Below are positions 1 through 7,520 of a stretch of DNA of 18,918 nt, one piece after another. The position numbers and the translations under genes are program-made. The DNA is from CAZUVQ01 sp964623915 (GTDB lineage: Bacteria > Bacillota > Clostridia > UMGS1883 > UMGS1540): assembly GCA_964623915.1 (NCBI GenBank), contig CAZUVQ010000026.1, forward strand, positions 1 to 18,918. Reading direction: 5' to 3'. The notes under the pieces were generated by a model. The model was not told the origin of the DNA and did not search any database. It worked only from the letters and a program-made list of their open reading frames with translations. Position 1 is the first letter of the stretch. Each line of letters begins with the position of its first letter.

Positions 1-17
1 CGTTTGAGCCAAATAAA

Positions 18-46
18 TTGACTTACTTACATTTTTAGTATATAAT
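18..46 (+). promoter_or_regulatory. Sigma-A promoter of rsmA
   Basis: TTGACT (18-23), a 17-bp spacer and a perfect TATAAT (41-46) form a near-consensus housekeeping promoter. The predicted start near 53 gives a leader of about 30 nt before the rsmA ATG at 83, which has a GGGAG Shine-Dalgarno at 72-76. rsmA therefore looks able to be transcribed independently of whatever lies to the left of the window. Confidence 0.8.
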
Positions 47-82
47 CGACACAATGATGAAAAAATAAAATGGGAGTTTGAT

Positions 83-943
83 ATGTATTCATTAACAGAC
101 AAAAAAACAATTCAGTACTTATGTAATAAGTACGATTTTAAATTAAAACATGGCCTTGGTCAGAACTTTCTTTTAGACGATGATATTCTTGCTCAGGTTA
201 CGAAAGCAGCAGTAGAAACAGGCGAAGGCATTATAGAAATTGGACCGGGCTTTGGAGTTCTCACTGCTGCACTTGCCTCAAAAGCCGAGAAGGTTGTTTC
301 AATAGAAATTGATGAAAAGCTGTTACCGGTTTTATCCGAAACCCTTACAGGTTTTAATAATATCGAAATCATTCAAGGTGATGCACTGAAAACGGATTTT
401 AAATCATTAATAAATGATAAATTCGGCGGTAATAATGTGAGTGTTGCTGCAAATCTTCCATATTATATAACTACCCCCATTATTATGAAGCTGTTAGAGG
501 ATAGACTTCCGTTAACAAATATAGTTATCATGGTACAAAAAGAAGTTGCCGAAAGAATATGTGCAGATGAAGGCGGCAAAGAATACGGTGCGTTCACTTT
601 AGCTGTAAAGTACTTTTCTAAACCATCAATAATTTGCGATGTCAGCAGATATTCGTTTACCCCCCCACCTAACGTTGAATCTGCAGTAGTTAAACTTGAG
701 GTATTAAATGAACCATCTGTTAAGGTTATAAACGAAAAGTTTTTTTTCAATGTTATAAGAGCGTCTTTTTCCCAAAGGAGAAAAACACTTTTAAATGCAT
801 TGAAAAATGGCGGACTGGCTGATAAAGATAAAATACTTGCAGCTTTTGCCGAGGTTTGTATTGATGAAAAAGCGCGCGGAGAAACTCTTTCTATTCAAAA
901 ATTTGCTCAGTTATCAAACTTATTGTATTGTTTACTTAAATAA
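83..943 (+). CDS. rsmA: 16S rRNA (adenine1518-N6/adenine1519-N6)-dimethyltransferase RsmA (KsgA)
   Basis: The product dimethylates the two adjacent adenines in the 3'-terminal helix of 16S rRNA with S-adenosylmethionine during 30S maturation in the cytoplasm. The 286-residue protein is full length for the family. Visible motifs are QNFL (27-30), the SAM-binding EIGPGFG (52-58), the acidic end of strand 2 (EID, 75-77), GDA (99-101) and the catalytic NLPYY (124-128), followed by the FTPPPNVESAVV segment that is typical of KsgA and helps separate it from Erm methylases. The ATG at 83 has a GGGAG site 6 nt upstream. It stands as a single gene between its own promoter and the pckG promoter. An Erm-type 23S methylase is unlikely because the whole KsgA C-terminal helical domain is present. 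Confidence 0.96.
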   Translation: MYSLTDKKTIQYLCNKYDFKLKHGLGQNFLLDDDILAQVTKAAVETGEGIIEIGPGFGVLTAALASKAEKVVSIEIDEKLLPVLSETLTGFNNIEIIQGDALKTDFKSLINDKFGGNNVSVAANLPYYITTPIIMKLLEDRLPLTNIVIMVQKEVAERICADEGGKEYGAFTLAVKYFSKPSIICDVSRYSFTPPPNVESAVVKLEVLNEPSVKVINEKFFFNVIRASFSQRRKTLLNALKNGGLADKDKILAAFAEVCIDEKARGETLSIQKFAQLSNLLYCLLK

Positions 944-945
944 AA

Positions 946-984
946 TTGCAAATTTTACAAAAATATGGTGAAATAATATTGCAA
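946..984. repeat. Two TTGCAA palindromes upstream of pckG
   Basis: The self-complementary hexamer TTGCAA occurs at 946-951 and 979-984, 33 bp apart, or roughly three helical turns. The longer context is AAATTGCAA (943-951) against TTGCAATTT (979-987), an exact 9-bp inverted repeat. The second copy coincides with a candidate -35 of the pckG promoter. It could bind a dimeric regulator at two sites or form a weak long-loop hairpin after rsmA. There is no U-tract after the second arm, so an intrinsic terminator is doubtful. The function is inferred only from position. Confidence 0.35.
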
Positions 985-1014
985 TTTGCTCTAATATGTT
1001 TTATAATGTATAAT
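979..1014 (+). promoter_or_regulatory. Two overlapping sigma-A-type promoters of pckG
   Basis: Two perfect TATAAT boxes lie 7 bp apart at 1002-1007 and 1009-1014. Each has a candidate -35 exactly 17 bp upstream: TTGCAA (979-984) for the first and TTGCTC (986-991) for the second. The -10 boxes are excellent and the -35 boxes are modest, each keeping the TTG core. Starts near 1014 or 1021 would give leaders of about 28-35 nt before the pckG ATG at 1049. Confidence 0.65.
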
Positions 1015-1033
1015 AGGTTTTTATGGTATTATG

Positions 1034-1040
1034 AAAGGAG
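1034..1040 (+). promoter_or_regulatory. Shine-Dalgarno that fixes the pckG start
   Basis: AAAGGAG lies 8 nt before the ATG at 1049. An in-frame ATG at 1031 sits 3 nt before this site and would encode the ribosome binding site itself, so the downstream ATG is the better start. Confidence 0.85.
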
Positions 1041-1048
1041 TGTTATAT

Positions 1049-2800
1049 ATGACACACAACAAAAAAGTTTTAGACTGGCTGGAGAAAATGCAAAGTCTGA
1101 CTAAACCTGATAAGGTGGTTTGGATAGACGGCAGCGAAAAACAGCTTGATGCCCTTCGTAAAGAGGCATGCGAGGTTACAAAGGAGCTTATCAAGCTTGA
1201 CGAAAAAGAACTTCCCGGCTGTTATCTCCACAGAACCGCAGTAAATGACGTTGCCCGTGTAGAGGATAGAACTTTTATCTGCACAACAAAAAAAGATGAT
1301 GCAGGTCCAAATAATAACTGGATGAGTCCATCAGAAGCATACGACAAAGTAGGAAAATTGTTTGCCGGTTCAATGGCTGGCCGTACAATGTATGTTGTAC
1401 CTTATATTATGGGTCCGGCTAAATCAAAGTTTTCAAAGGTTGGTATTGAACTGACAGACAGTATTTATGTTGTGCTTAACATGGCAATTATGACAAGAGC
1501 CGGAAAAATAGCTCTTGATGAAATTGGTGATGACGGTGATTTTGTTAAGTGCTTACATGCAAGAAAGGATATAGATGAAAAAGAAAGATATATCCTTCAT
1601 TTCCCTGAAGACAATACCATCTGGAGTATTAACTCCGGTTATGGCGGAAATGTTCTCCTTGGCAAAAAGTGCTTTGCCCTCCGTATTGCCAGCTACATGG
1701 GCAAACAGGAAGGCTGGATGGCTGAACATATGCTAATATTAGGCCTTGAAAATCCTGAGGGTGAAATAAAATACGTTGCAGCTGCATTCCCCAGTGCTTG
1801 CGGCAAAACAAACCTTGCTATGCTTATTCCTCCAAAGGAACTTGAGGGTTATAAAGTATGGACGGTTGGTGACGATATTGCGTGGATCAGAATCGGTAAA
1901 GACGGAAGGCTTTGGGCAATAAATCCCGAGGCCGGCTTCTTCGGTGTTGCTCCCGGCACATCTTCAAAAACAAATTACAATGCTCTTGCTACCACAAAGA
2001 GCAATACAATTTTCACAAATGTTCTGCATAAGGATGATAATACTGTATGGTGGGAAGGTTTGGATGGAGATGTTCCGGCACACGGTGTTGATTGGACAGG
2101 CAAGGAATGGACACCTGAAACCGGCGTTAAAGGCGCACATCCAAATTCAAGATTTACAGCTCCCGCAAGCCAGTGCCCCTGTATTTCACCTGAATTTGAA
2201 AACCCAGAAGGCGTTCCTCTTTCAGCTATTATATTCGGTGGCAGAAGGGCAAAAACTGCTCCTCTCGTATATGAATCATTTGACTGGAACCACGGTGTAT
2301 TTGTAGGTGCTACAATGGCTTCTGAAACAACTGCGGCAGCAGCAGGTGCAGTTGGTGTTGTTAGACGTGACCCCATGGCAATGAAACCCTTTGCAGGTTA
2401 CCATATGGGTGAATATTTTGCGCATTGGATTGAAATGGGCGAAAAAATCCCTAATCCTCCGAAGGTTTTCCATGTAAACTGGTTCCGCCTAAACAACGAG
2501 GGTAAATTTATGTGGCCTGGTTTTGGAGACAATATGAGAGTATTGAACTGGATTCTTGACAGATGTGACGGCAAGGCAGACGCAGTAAAAACTGCCATCG
2601 GTTATCTGCCAAAACCCAGTGATTTAAACCTCACAGGTCTTGATATTGACGATGAAACCATTAATGAGCTTTTAAGCGTTGATAAAGATGTTTGGACTTC
2701 GGAAGCTGAGGGTATTAAAGAATTCTTTAATCAGTTTAGCGATAAACTCCCGACGGAATTAACAAGCCAGCTCAATGCTTTGGTAGCAAGGCTCGGCTAA
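1049..2800 (+). CDS. pckG: Phosphoenolpyruvate carboxykinase (GTP)
   Basis: The enzyme interconverts oxaloacetate plus GTP with PEP, CO2 and GDP in the cytoplasm. It can serve gluconeogenesis or, in fermentative Clostridia, PEP carboxylation. The 583-residue protein belongs to the GTP-type family: about 600 residues, with a P-loop of the form FPSACGKTN (about 247-255) that carries the family's reactive cysteine. It also shows DDIAWI (about 275-280), NPEAGFFGVAPGTSSKTN, FTAPASQCP and GGRRAKTAPLVYES. The ATP-type enzyme common in Bacilli is shorter and has a different P-loop context. I chose the ATG at 1049 over the one at 1031 because of the Shine-Dalgarno at 1034-1040. The gene has its own promoters and terminator, so it is monocistronic. 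The glycogen genes lie nearby on the other strand, but no direct link is visible. Clostridium thermocellum is known to use a GDP-linked PEPCK, so a carboxylating role is possible here. Confidence 0.95.
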   Translation: MTHNKKVLDWLEKMQSLTKPDKVVWIDGSEKQLDALRKEACEVTKELIKLDEKELPGCYLHRTAVNDVARVEDRTFICTTKKDDAGPNNNWMSPSEAYDKVGKLFAGSMAGRTMYVVPYIMGPAKSKFSKVGIELTDSIYVVLNMAIMTRAGKIALDEIGDDGDFVKCLHARKDIDEKERYILHFPEDNTIWSINSGYGGNVLLGKKCFALRIASYMGKQEGWMAEHMLILGLENPEGEIKYVAAAFPSACGKTNLAMLIPPKELEGYKVWTVGDDIAWIRIGKDGRLWAINPEAGFFGVAPGTSSKTNYNALATTKSNTIFTNVLHKDDNTVWWEGLDGDVPAHGVDWTGKEWTPETGVKGAHPNSRFTAPASQCPCISPEFENPEGVPLSAIIFGGRRAKTAPLVYESFDWNHGVFVGATMASETTAAAAGAVGVVRRDPMAMKPFAGYHMGEYFAHWIEMGEKIPNPPKVFHVNWFRLNNEGKFMWPGFGDNMRVLNWILDRCDGKADAVKTAIGYLPKPSDLNLTGLDIDDETINELLSVDKDVWTSEAEGIKEFFNQFSDKLPTELTSQLNALVARLG

Positions 2801-2815
2801 AATATCTGCAATCTT

Positions 2816-2848
2816 AAAGGGCTAACTTTATTTGTTAGCCCTTTTCTT
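2816..2848 (+). terminator. Intrinsic terminator of pckG overlapping the 3' end of spoIIID
   Basis: An 11-bp perfect stem, AAAGGGCTAAC (2816-2826) with its complement at 2834-2844, encloses a 7-nt loop and runs into a T-rich tract on the plus strand (TTTTCTTTT). It starts 16 nt after the pckG stop. The right arm lies inside the last codons and stop of convergent spoIIID. On the minus strand the stem is followed only by a short T run, so termination for spoIIID is weaker but possible. Confidence 0.88.
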
Positions 2849-3095
2849 TTAGTTTCTTATATTTATTTTTTGTTGCTATGCCTCCTCTGATATGCCTTTC
2901 AGATTTATTCTCCTCAAGCACTTCTCTGACCAGTTCGGCTAACTTCCTGTTGAACTGTGGAAGTCTATCGACCACGTCCTTGTGTACCGTACTTTTACTT
3001 ATTCCAAAAACGCTTGCAGTATCTCTTACAGTGGATTTTTCGGATATTATATAGTTTCCAAATTGTTCAGCGCGCTCTTCAATATACAATTTCAA
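2835..3095 (-). CDS. spoIIID: Stage III sporulation transcriptional regulator SpoIIID
   Basis: SpoIIID is a small DNA-binding protein of the mother cell that reshapes the sigma-E regulon and leads to sigma-K expression. The 86-residue product shows the family pattern: an N-terminal YIEERAEQFGNYI helix, a helix-turn-helix at about 21-45 containing TASVFGISKSTVHKD, the conserved RLPQFN linker, and the basic C-terminal RHIRGGIATKNKYKK segment that grips the minor groove. It is slightly shorter than the Bacillus subtilis protein of about 93 residues. The start is a TTG at 3095, preceded 8 nt upstream by AAGGGGG. No ATG fits the conserved N-terminus. It follows the acyl-CoA synthetase gene on the same strand with no strong terminator between them, converges on pckG, and shares its last codons with the pckG terminator. 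Its leader has unusual structure, described separately. Confidence 0.95.
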   Translation of the reverse strand: MKLYIEERAEQFGNYIISEKSTVRDTASVFGISKSTVHKDVVDRLPQFNRKLAELVREVLEENKSERHIRGGIATKNKYKKLKEKG

Positions 3096-3103
3096 GAAAT
3101 AGG

Positions 3104-3152
3104 CCCCCTTAAGGATACATTCTCATAATAAAATGTATGACCAAAAAGGGGG
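3104..3152 (-). promoter_or_regulatory. Hairpin that would sequester the spoIIID Shine-Dalgarno in read-through RNA
   Basis: Read on the minus strand, CCCCCTT (3152-3146) is complementary to AAGGGGG (3110-3104), which is the spoIIID ribosome binding site. Inside this 7-bp stem, GG (3142-3141) can pair with CC (3114-3113) and ATACAT (3138-3133) pairs with ATGTAT (3120-3115), closing a 12-nt loop. The fold requires RNA that starts upstream of 3152, for example read-through from the acyl-CoA synthetase gene. RNA started from the sigma-E-like promoter at 3132-3158 lacks the blocking arm. The pairing is seen directly; the regulatory role is inferred. Confidence 0.6.
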
Positions 3153-3158
3153 TTTTAT
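3132..3158 (-). promoter_or_regulatory. Candidate sigma-E promoter of spoIIID
   Basis: On the minus strand CATACATT (3139-3132) matches the sigma-E -10 consensus (about CATACAMT) at 7 of 8 positions. ATA (3158-3156) lies 16 bp upstream as a possible -35 core. Transcription would start near 3125, inside the loop of the leader hairpin, and give a leader of about 30 nt. Bacillus subtilis spoIIID is a sigma-E gene, which supports the reading. The -35 match is weak. Confidence 0.5.
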
Positions 3159-3187
3159 TACAGTATAAATATAAGAATTAAAACTCC

Positions 3188-4852
3188 TTAATTATATTTT
3201 GCACGTTTTATCTTGTTTGAGGTTGTTTTTTCAAATTCTTCTTCTCTTATTATAACATCTCTGATTTGCTTGTATGAAGGAAGCTCTGCAAGCTTTGCCT
3301 TGATTTCGGAGTGAAGTTCATCAAGTGACATTTCTTCTTCAAGATAAACCTCGGCAGATAAGTGTTTTTCCTCATTCCCATCTTTAGGGGCATAAACAAT
3401 AACGTCCTTAACCTGAGGAATTGATATAATATAATTTTCTATTTCTTCAGGATATATATTTTTACCGTTATTCAATACAATAAGATTTTTCTTTCTGCCA
3501 GTGATTGTCAATTGCCCTTCATCATTTATTTTACCAAAATCACCGGTTGCAAACCAACCGTCTTTCATAACTTTATTTGTTTCTTCTTCATTTTTATAAT
3601 AACCGAGCATTACCACGTCACCCTTTACCATGATTTCCCCGTTATCATCTTCGTTTATATCATCAAGCCTTATATCAAGGCAAGGAAGCTTGACGCCAAC
3701 GGTGCTTGGATCATTATAATAATCCCTGTTACAAGAAACAAGGGGCGAACATTCTGTGATGCCGTACCCATTAATAAGCGTTATACCTATATCATCAAAA
3801 AACTTTCCAATTTCAGGCCTTATGGGTGCGCCGCCGCAAACAATTTTTATCATTCTGCCGCCGAAAACCTTGTGTATATCAGCAAAAAGCTTTTTTCTTA
3901 AATCTATTCCTATGTTTCTTAAAAAACCACTTAATTTTACAGCCATATTAAAAGATTTTTCTTTGCCTGTGCTACTGATATTTTTCATAATCTTTGCATA
4001 GAAATTCTCGGCAAATGCAGGCACCAATAAAACATAGCTTGGCTTATAAAGCTGAAGATTTGATGCAACAGTCTTTAATGATTCGTTAATGCAACAAGTT
4101 CCTCTCATATGAAGACCTACCAGTGTACCGCAAACTGCCTCATATGTATGGTTATAGGGAAGCACAGATAAACACGTGTCATAAACTGTAGAAACCCTGA
4201 GACCGTGATATACGCTTGATACAAGATTAAACTCAGATAGCATAACACCTTTAGCCATTCCTGTAGTTCCTGATGTATAAACAATCATTTTAAGTTTTTT
4301 TGTGTCTTCATGTGCAGTGCAGAATTTATTGCCTTTTTCATAAAGATCAATACCATGATTTAAAAACTTATTGTATGAAAGAAAAATTCCCTCATCCTCT
4401 TCCCTATCAAAACAAATAAATGCTTTAATCATAGGCAACTTATCTGCATTTGACATAAAAAGCTTTTCATATTTGGAAGAACAAAAAATCACTTCGGAAT
4501 CACTGTGAAGAACGACATTTAAAATATCAGCATCGGGAAGCTCTTTATCCAAAGGCACAAAGACACCATCAGAAACAAGGCCTGTCAAATACACTGTCAG
4601 CCATTCATAGCTGTTATCACCGATGCATGCAATATGCTTCTTATCAAGCTCCTTTTCTGAAAGTGCTGCCCCCAAAGACATAATATCTCTGAAAAAATGC
4701 TTATAGCTGATATCGGTAATTTCGGAGTTATGACCTGTTTTATATCTGAAAGCTATATTGTCTGCCGATTCTGTGGCTGCTGTACTAATCAATTCATAAA
4801 TAGAATCAAAAGGCACTACGTTGTAATAAGGGTAATTCTTTTGCTTTTTCAA
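3188..4852 (-). CDS. AMP-dependent acyl-CoA synthetase (long-chain fatty acid-CoA ligase family)
   Basis: The enzyme should activate a carboxylic acid, probably a fatty acid, to an acyl-adenylate and then to acyl-CoA or another thioester. The 554-residue protein shows the ANL-family signatures: YTSGTTGMAKG (about 192-202), YGITE (about 363-367), the TGD aspartate (about 437), GRKKN hinge (about 452-456) and the C-terminal lysine in TSNKIKR (about 547). The reading frame is open to a TTG at 4900, but a TTG at 4852 has a GAAGGGAG site 7 nt upstream and lies downstream of the predicted promoter, so I start there. There is no signal peptide. It appears as a single gene or as the first gene of a read-through unit with spoIIID. 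The exact substrate cannot be read from the sequence; an aryl- or acyl-carrier-protein ligase is the alternative. Confidence 0.88.
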   Translation of the reverse strand: MKKQKNYPYYNVVPFDSIYELISTAATESADNIAFRYKTGHNSEITDISYKHFFRDIMSLGAALSEKELDKKHIACIGDNSYEWLTVYLTGLVSDGVFVPLDKELPDADILNVVLHSDSEVIFCSSKYEKLFMSNADKLPMIKAFICFDREEDEGIFLSYNKFLNHGIDLYEKGNKFCTAHEDTKKLKMIVYTSGTTGMAKGVMLSEFNLVSSVYHGLRVSTVYDTCLSVLPYNHTYEAVCGTLVGLHMRGTCCINESLKTVASNLQLYKPSYVLLVPAFAENFYAKIMKNISSTGKEKSFNMAVKLSGFLRNIGIDLRKKLFADIHKVFGGRMIKIVCGGAPIRPEIGKFFDDIGITLINGYGITECSPLVSCNRDYYNDPSTVGVKLPCLDIRLDDINEDDNGEIMVKGDVVMLGYYKNEEETNKVMKDGWFATGDFGKINDEGQLTITGRKKNLIVLNNGKNIYPEEIENYIISIPQVKDVIVYAPKDGNEEKHLSAEVYLEEEMSLDELHSEIKAKLAELPSYKQIRDVIIREEEFEKTTSNKIKRAKYN

Positions 4853-4859
4853 AGTTTTT

Positions 4860-4867
4860 CTCCCTTC
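4860..4867 (-). promoter_or_regulatory. Shine-Dalgarno that fixes the acyl-CoA synthetase start
   Basis: On the minus strand GAAGGGAG lies 7 nt before the TTG at 4852. The upstream in-frame TTG at 4900 has no such site and falls between the -35 and -10 of the predicted promoter. Confidence 0.75.
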
Positions 4868-4881
4868 AAGTTTATTATATA

Positions 4882-4910
4882 ATTTTAACTCATTATACAA
4901 GTAATGTCAA
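4882..4910 (-). promoter_or_regulatory. Sigma-A promoter of the acyl-CoA synthetase gene
   Basis: On the minus strand a perfect TTGACA (4910-4905), a 17-bp spacer and TAAAAT (4887-4882, 5 of 6) form a good housekeeping promoter. The start falls near 4875, giving a short leader to the TTG at 4852. The spacer contains a small dyad, CATTA-N6-TAATG (4906-4891). It may be chance or an operator. Confidence 0.72.
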
Positions 4911-4960
4911 TAGCGAACTAAATACTGGATAGTGCAAACTCACTGTCGGATGTATTACAA

Positions 4961-5548
4961 CTAATCCAAAACTGTACTTTCAAGAAAATATGTAGCTTCC
5001 ATATCAGCCACTGAAAGTGCAAATGACAGCGGATATTTTTCAAAGGCGTTGCCCACATTTCTAACCTCGTCCGTTGTAGAAAACCCCATATGATATCTAA
5101 TAGCTATTGCTTCTTCCCTTGTCAGGTGCATAAAACCCGAAATAATATATACTGATTTCTCTCCGTGCCCGTACGGAAATTCCTCATCATATTCATAAAT
5201 AGGCACTTGTACCCAAGTTCCGTTTTGCTTTACATTACGTGTACCTTTTTTATAGCACTTGATTTTACAAAGGTCATGCAAAAGAGAAACAATTGCTATT
5301 GCTTCATCAGAGTATTCAAGAGAATATATATCCCGTACACGTTCTCTTTCAAGGTAAGCTTTTAAGCATTTATAAACATTTATACTGTGTTCGCAAAGCC
5401 CACCCTCGTATGAGCCGTGAAATCTCGTTGATGCAGGAGCCTCAAAAAAATCGCTTGAAGATGACTCAAGGTATTCAAGCAGCTTATCCGCTCCCTCTCT
5501 TTTAATTTTTTCTTTGAAAATGCTTACAAATTCGTCTCTGAAATTCAT
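4961..5548 (-). CDS. HD-domain phosphohydrolase-like protein of unknown substrate
   Basis: This 195-residue protein carries an HD fold. With the ATG at 5548 as residue 1, visible candidate metal ligands are H54 (in CEHS), H91-D92 (in LLHDLCK), H128 (in YGHGEKS), H153 (in RYHMG) and D182 (in VADMEA), the order expected of an HD metal site. HD proteins of this kind hydrolyse phosphate esters, often of nucleotides, but the substrate cannot be told here. A GTG at 5557 is in frame, but the ATG at 5548 is better placed for AGGTG 6 nt upstream. The ATG follows the ligA stop by one base, so translation is probably coupled to ligA. It is the last gene of the minus-strand cluster. No strong terminator follows it before the next promoter. 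Confidence 0.78.
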   Translation of the reverse strand: MNFRDEFVSIFKEKIKREGADKLLEYLESSSSDFFEAPASTRFHGSYEGGLCEHSINVYKCLKAYLERERVRDIYSLEYSDEAIAIVSLLHDLCKIKCYKKGTRNVKQNGTWVQVPIYEYDEEFPYGHGEKSVYIISGFMHLTREEAIAIRYHMGFSTTDEVRNVGNAFEKYPLSFALSVADMEATYFLESTVLD

Positions 5549-5549
5549 T

Positions 5550-7520
5550 TTATGCACCTGCCATTTCTAAAAAATTTTGCTCATTTATTATTGTTATGCC
5601 TAATTCCTGTGCTTTATCTAATTTTGAACCTGCCTCTGTGCCTGCTACAACGTAGTCTGTTTTCTTTGAAACACTTCCTGAAACCTTGCCGCCCTGTTTT
5701 TCGATTATTTTGGTGGCATCATTTCTTGTCAGTGTTTCAAGTGTTCCCGTCAGCACAAAGGTTTTTCCTTCAAACAAATTGCCCTTTTTCTCTGATTTAT
5801 ATGTTGTATTTACGCCGGCCGCTTTAAGTTTTTCAATGTTTTCAAGCACTGCCTTGTCAGTGAAAAAATTCACTATGCTTCCGGCTATTTTATTTCCGAT
5901 TTCATATATCGAACTTATTTCTTCTTCCCGTGCATTCATGAGTGCATCAAGAGTACCAAAATGCTCTGCTAAAATAACGCCGGTTCTCTTGCCTACATGC
6001 CTTATTCCAAGGGCAAATATAAGATATGACAAATCACGCGATTTTGAGCTTTCAATAGCTTTGATTAAATTTTGCGCACTTTTCTCACCCATGTTTTCCA
6101 TAGTTGATATGTGTTCGGGTTTAATAGAATATATGTCACCCGTATCGCTGATAACATTGTTGTCCAGCAGTTTATAAACTAATGACGGTCCCATTCCCTC
6201 TATATCCATGGCATCCCTTGATGCAAAATGAATAATTTTTCTGCCTTTTTGCGAAGGGCAGCTCTCACCTGTACAGCGATATACCGCCTCGCCCTCTTCT
6301 CGGTATAAGAGAGCACTGCAAACGGGACATTCATGTGGCATATAAAATGCTTTTTCATCCCCGTTTCTCTTTTCAATAACAACTCTTACAATTTCAGGAA
6401 TTATATCTCCCGCTTTGCGCACTATGACTCTATCACCTATTTTTATATCTTTATCTATAATATATTGCTCATTGTGCAGTGTTGCACGGCTTACATTACT
6501 TCCTGCAATATTTACGGTTTCAAGCACTGCATTGGGTGTTATTGCCCCTGTTCTGCCGACCTGCAAAACTATATCAGTAAGTGTTGTTTCCTTTTCCTCG
6601 GCAGGAAACTTGAACGCCGCCGCCCATCTTGGGAACTTTGATGTACTGCCAAGCTTTTGCCTTGTTGCAATGTCATTGACCTTTAAAACAGCACCGTCAA
6701 TATCATAGGGCAACGCATCACGCACTTTCCCTATTTCCATGATCCTCTCAATAGCCGTTTTTATGCTGTTATATGTCTCTTTTATAGGAATTACTTTAAA
6801 GCCAAGCTTTGATAATTCGGCAATTCCTTCAGAGTGAAGTGTTATATCAAAGCCCTCCGCCCTCTGAATATTAAAAACAAATATATCAAGCTTTCTTTTT
6901 GCCACAATTGATGGGTCAAGCTGACGAAGAGAGCCTGCCGCCGCATTTCTGGGATTTGCAAAAATGCTCTCACCCGTTATTTCTCTTTGTTCATTGAGCA
7001 GTGCAAAGCTTGCCCTCGGCATAAATACCTCGCCCCTGACCTCAAGATAAGGTATGTTTTTGGAGAGCTTTAAGGGAATAGAATTAATCGTTTTAAGGTT
7101 TTGTGTAACATCCTCTCCCCTCTCGCCATCTCCTCTTGTAGAGCCCCTCACAAAAAAACCGTTTTCGTATTCAAGTGACACGGAAAGGCCGTCAATTTTC
7201 GGTTCCACAACATATTCGGGAGTAAACCCCAAAGCAGCGCACAGCTTTGTGTCAAATTCCTTCAGCTCATTAAAGGAAAAATAGTCATTAAGGCTTTCCA
7301 TTTTTACCTCATGAACTACAGTTTCAAACCCCTTCAACGCAGCACCCCCCACACGCATTGTGGGAGAATCAGGTGTTATAAGCTCGGGGTGTTCTTCTTC
7401 GGCTTTTTTCAGCTGCTGCATAAGTAAATCATATTCGCTATCACTTATCTCAGGATTATCCAAAACATAATACCTGTTGCTGTGATAGTTTATTTTTTCT
7501 CTTAATTTTTCAATATCCAT
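5550..7520 (-). CDS. ligA: NAD-dependent DNA ligase LigA
   Basis: LigA seals nicks in duplex DNA during replication and repair, using NAD+ to adenylate an active-site lysine. It is normally the essential bacterial ligase. The 656-residue protein has all domains in order: Ia domain with YYVLD (about 17-21), adenylation domain with KIDG (lysine near 108), an OB-fold region, a zinc finger with cysteines near 398, 401, 416 and 421, helix-hairpin-helix repeats, and a C-terminal BRCT domain from about 580. The ATG at 7520 has GGAG 8 nt upstream; an in-frame GTG at 7529 overlaps that site and is less likely. It lies 24 nt after the GH13 gene in the glycogen cluster and 1 nt before the HD gene. No convincing separate promoter was found, which is odd for an essential gene. 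Confidence 0.97.
   Translation of the reverse strand: MDIEKLREKINYHSNRYYVLDNPEISDSEYDLLMQQLKKAEEEHPELITPDSPTMRVGGAALKGFETVVHEVKMESLNDYFSFNELKEFDTKLCAALGFTPEYVVEPKIDGLSVSLEYENGFFVRGSTRGDGERGEDVTQNLKTINSIPLKLSKNIPYLEVRGEVFMPRASFALLNEQREITGESIFANPRNAAAGSLRQLDPSIVAKRKLDIFVFNIQRAEGFDITLHSEGIAELSKLGFKVIPIKETYNSIKTAIERIMEIGKVRDALPYDIDGAVLKVNDIATRQKLGSTSKFPRWAAAFKFPAEEKETTLTDIVLQVGRTGAITPNAVLETVNIAGSNVSRATLHNEQYIIDKDIKIGDRVIVRKAGDIIPEIVRVVIEKRNGDEKAFYMPHECPVCSALLYREEGEAVYRCTGESCPSQKGRKIIHFASRDAMDIEGMGPSLVYKLLDNNVISDTGDIYSIKPEHISTMENMGEKSAQNLIKAIESSKSRDLSYLIFALGIRHVGKRTGVILAEHFGTLDALMNAREEEISSIYEIGNKIAGSIVNFFTDKAVLENIEKLKAAGVNTTYKSEKKGNLFEGKTFVLTGTLETLTRNDATKIIEKQGGKVSGSVSKKTDYVVAGTEAGSKLDKAQELGITIINEQNFLEMAGA

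Noticed and set aside
1975..2376. 133-codon open frame on the minus strand inside pckG
   Set aside because: It lies entirely opposite conserved PEPCK catalytic motifs, has no good ribosome site and no recognisable domain. It is a shadow of the pckG codon pattern.
4911..4960. Hairpin GACAGTG/CACTATC after the HD gene as a terminator of the eight-gene cluster
   Set aside because: The stem has a mismatch, is only about 6 bp, and no T-tract follows it, so intrinsic termination is not convincing.
5686..6177. 163-codon plus-strand open frame opposite ligA
   Set aside because: It covers the conserved zinc-finger, helix-hairpin-helix and BRCT region of ligA on the other strand and shows no protein family features of its own. 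Shadow frame.
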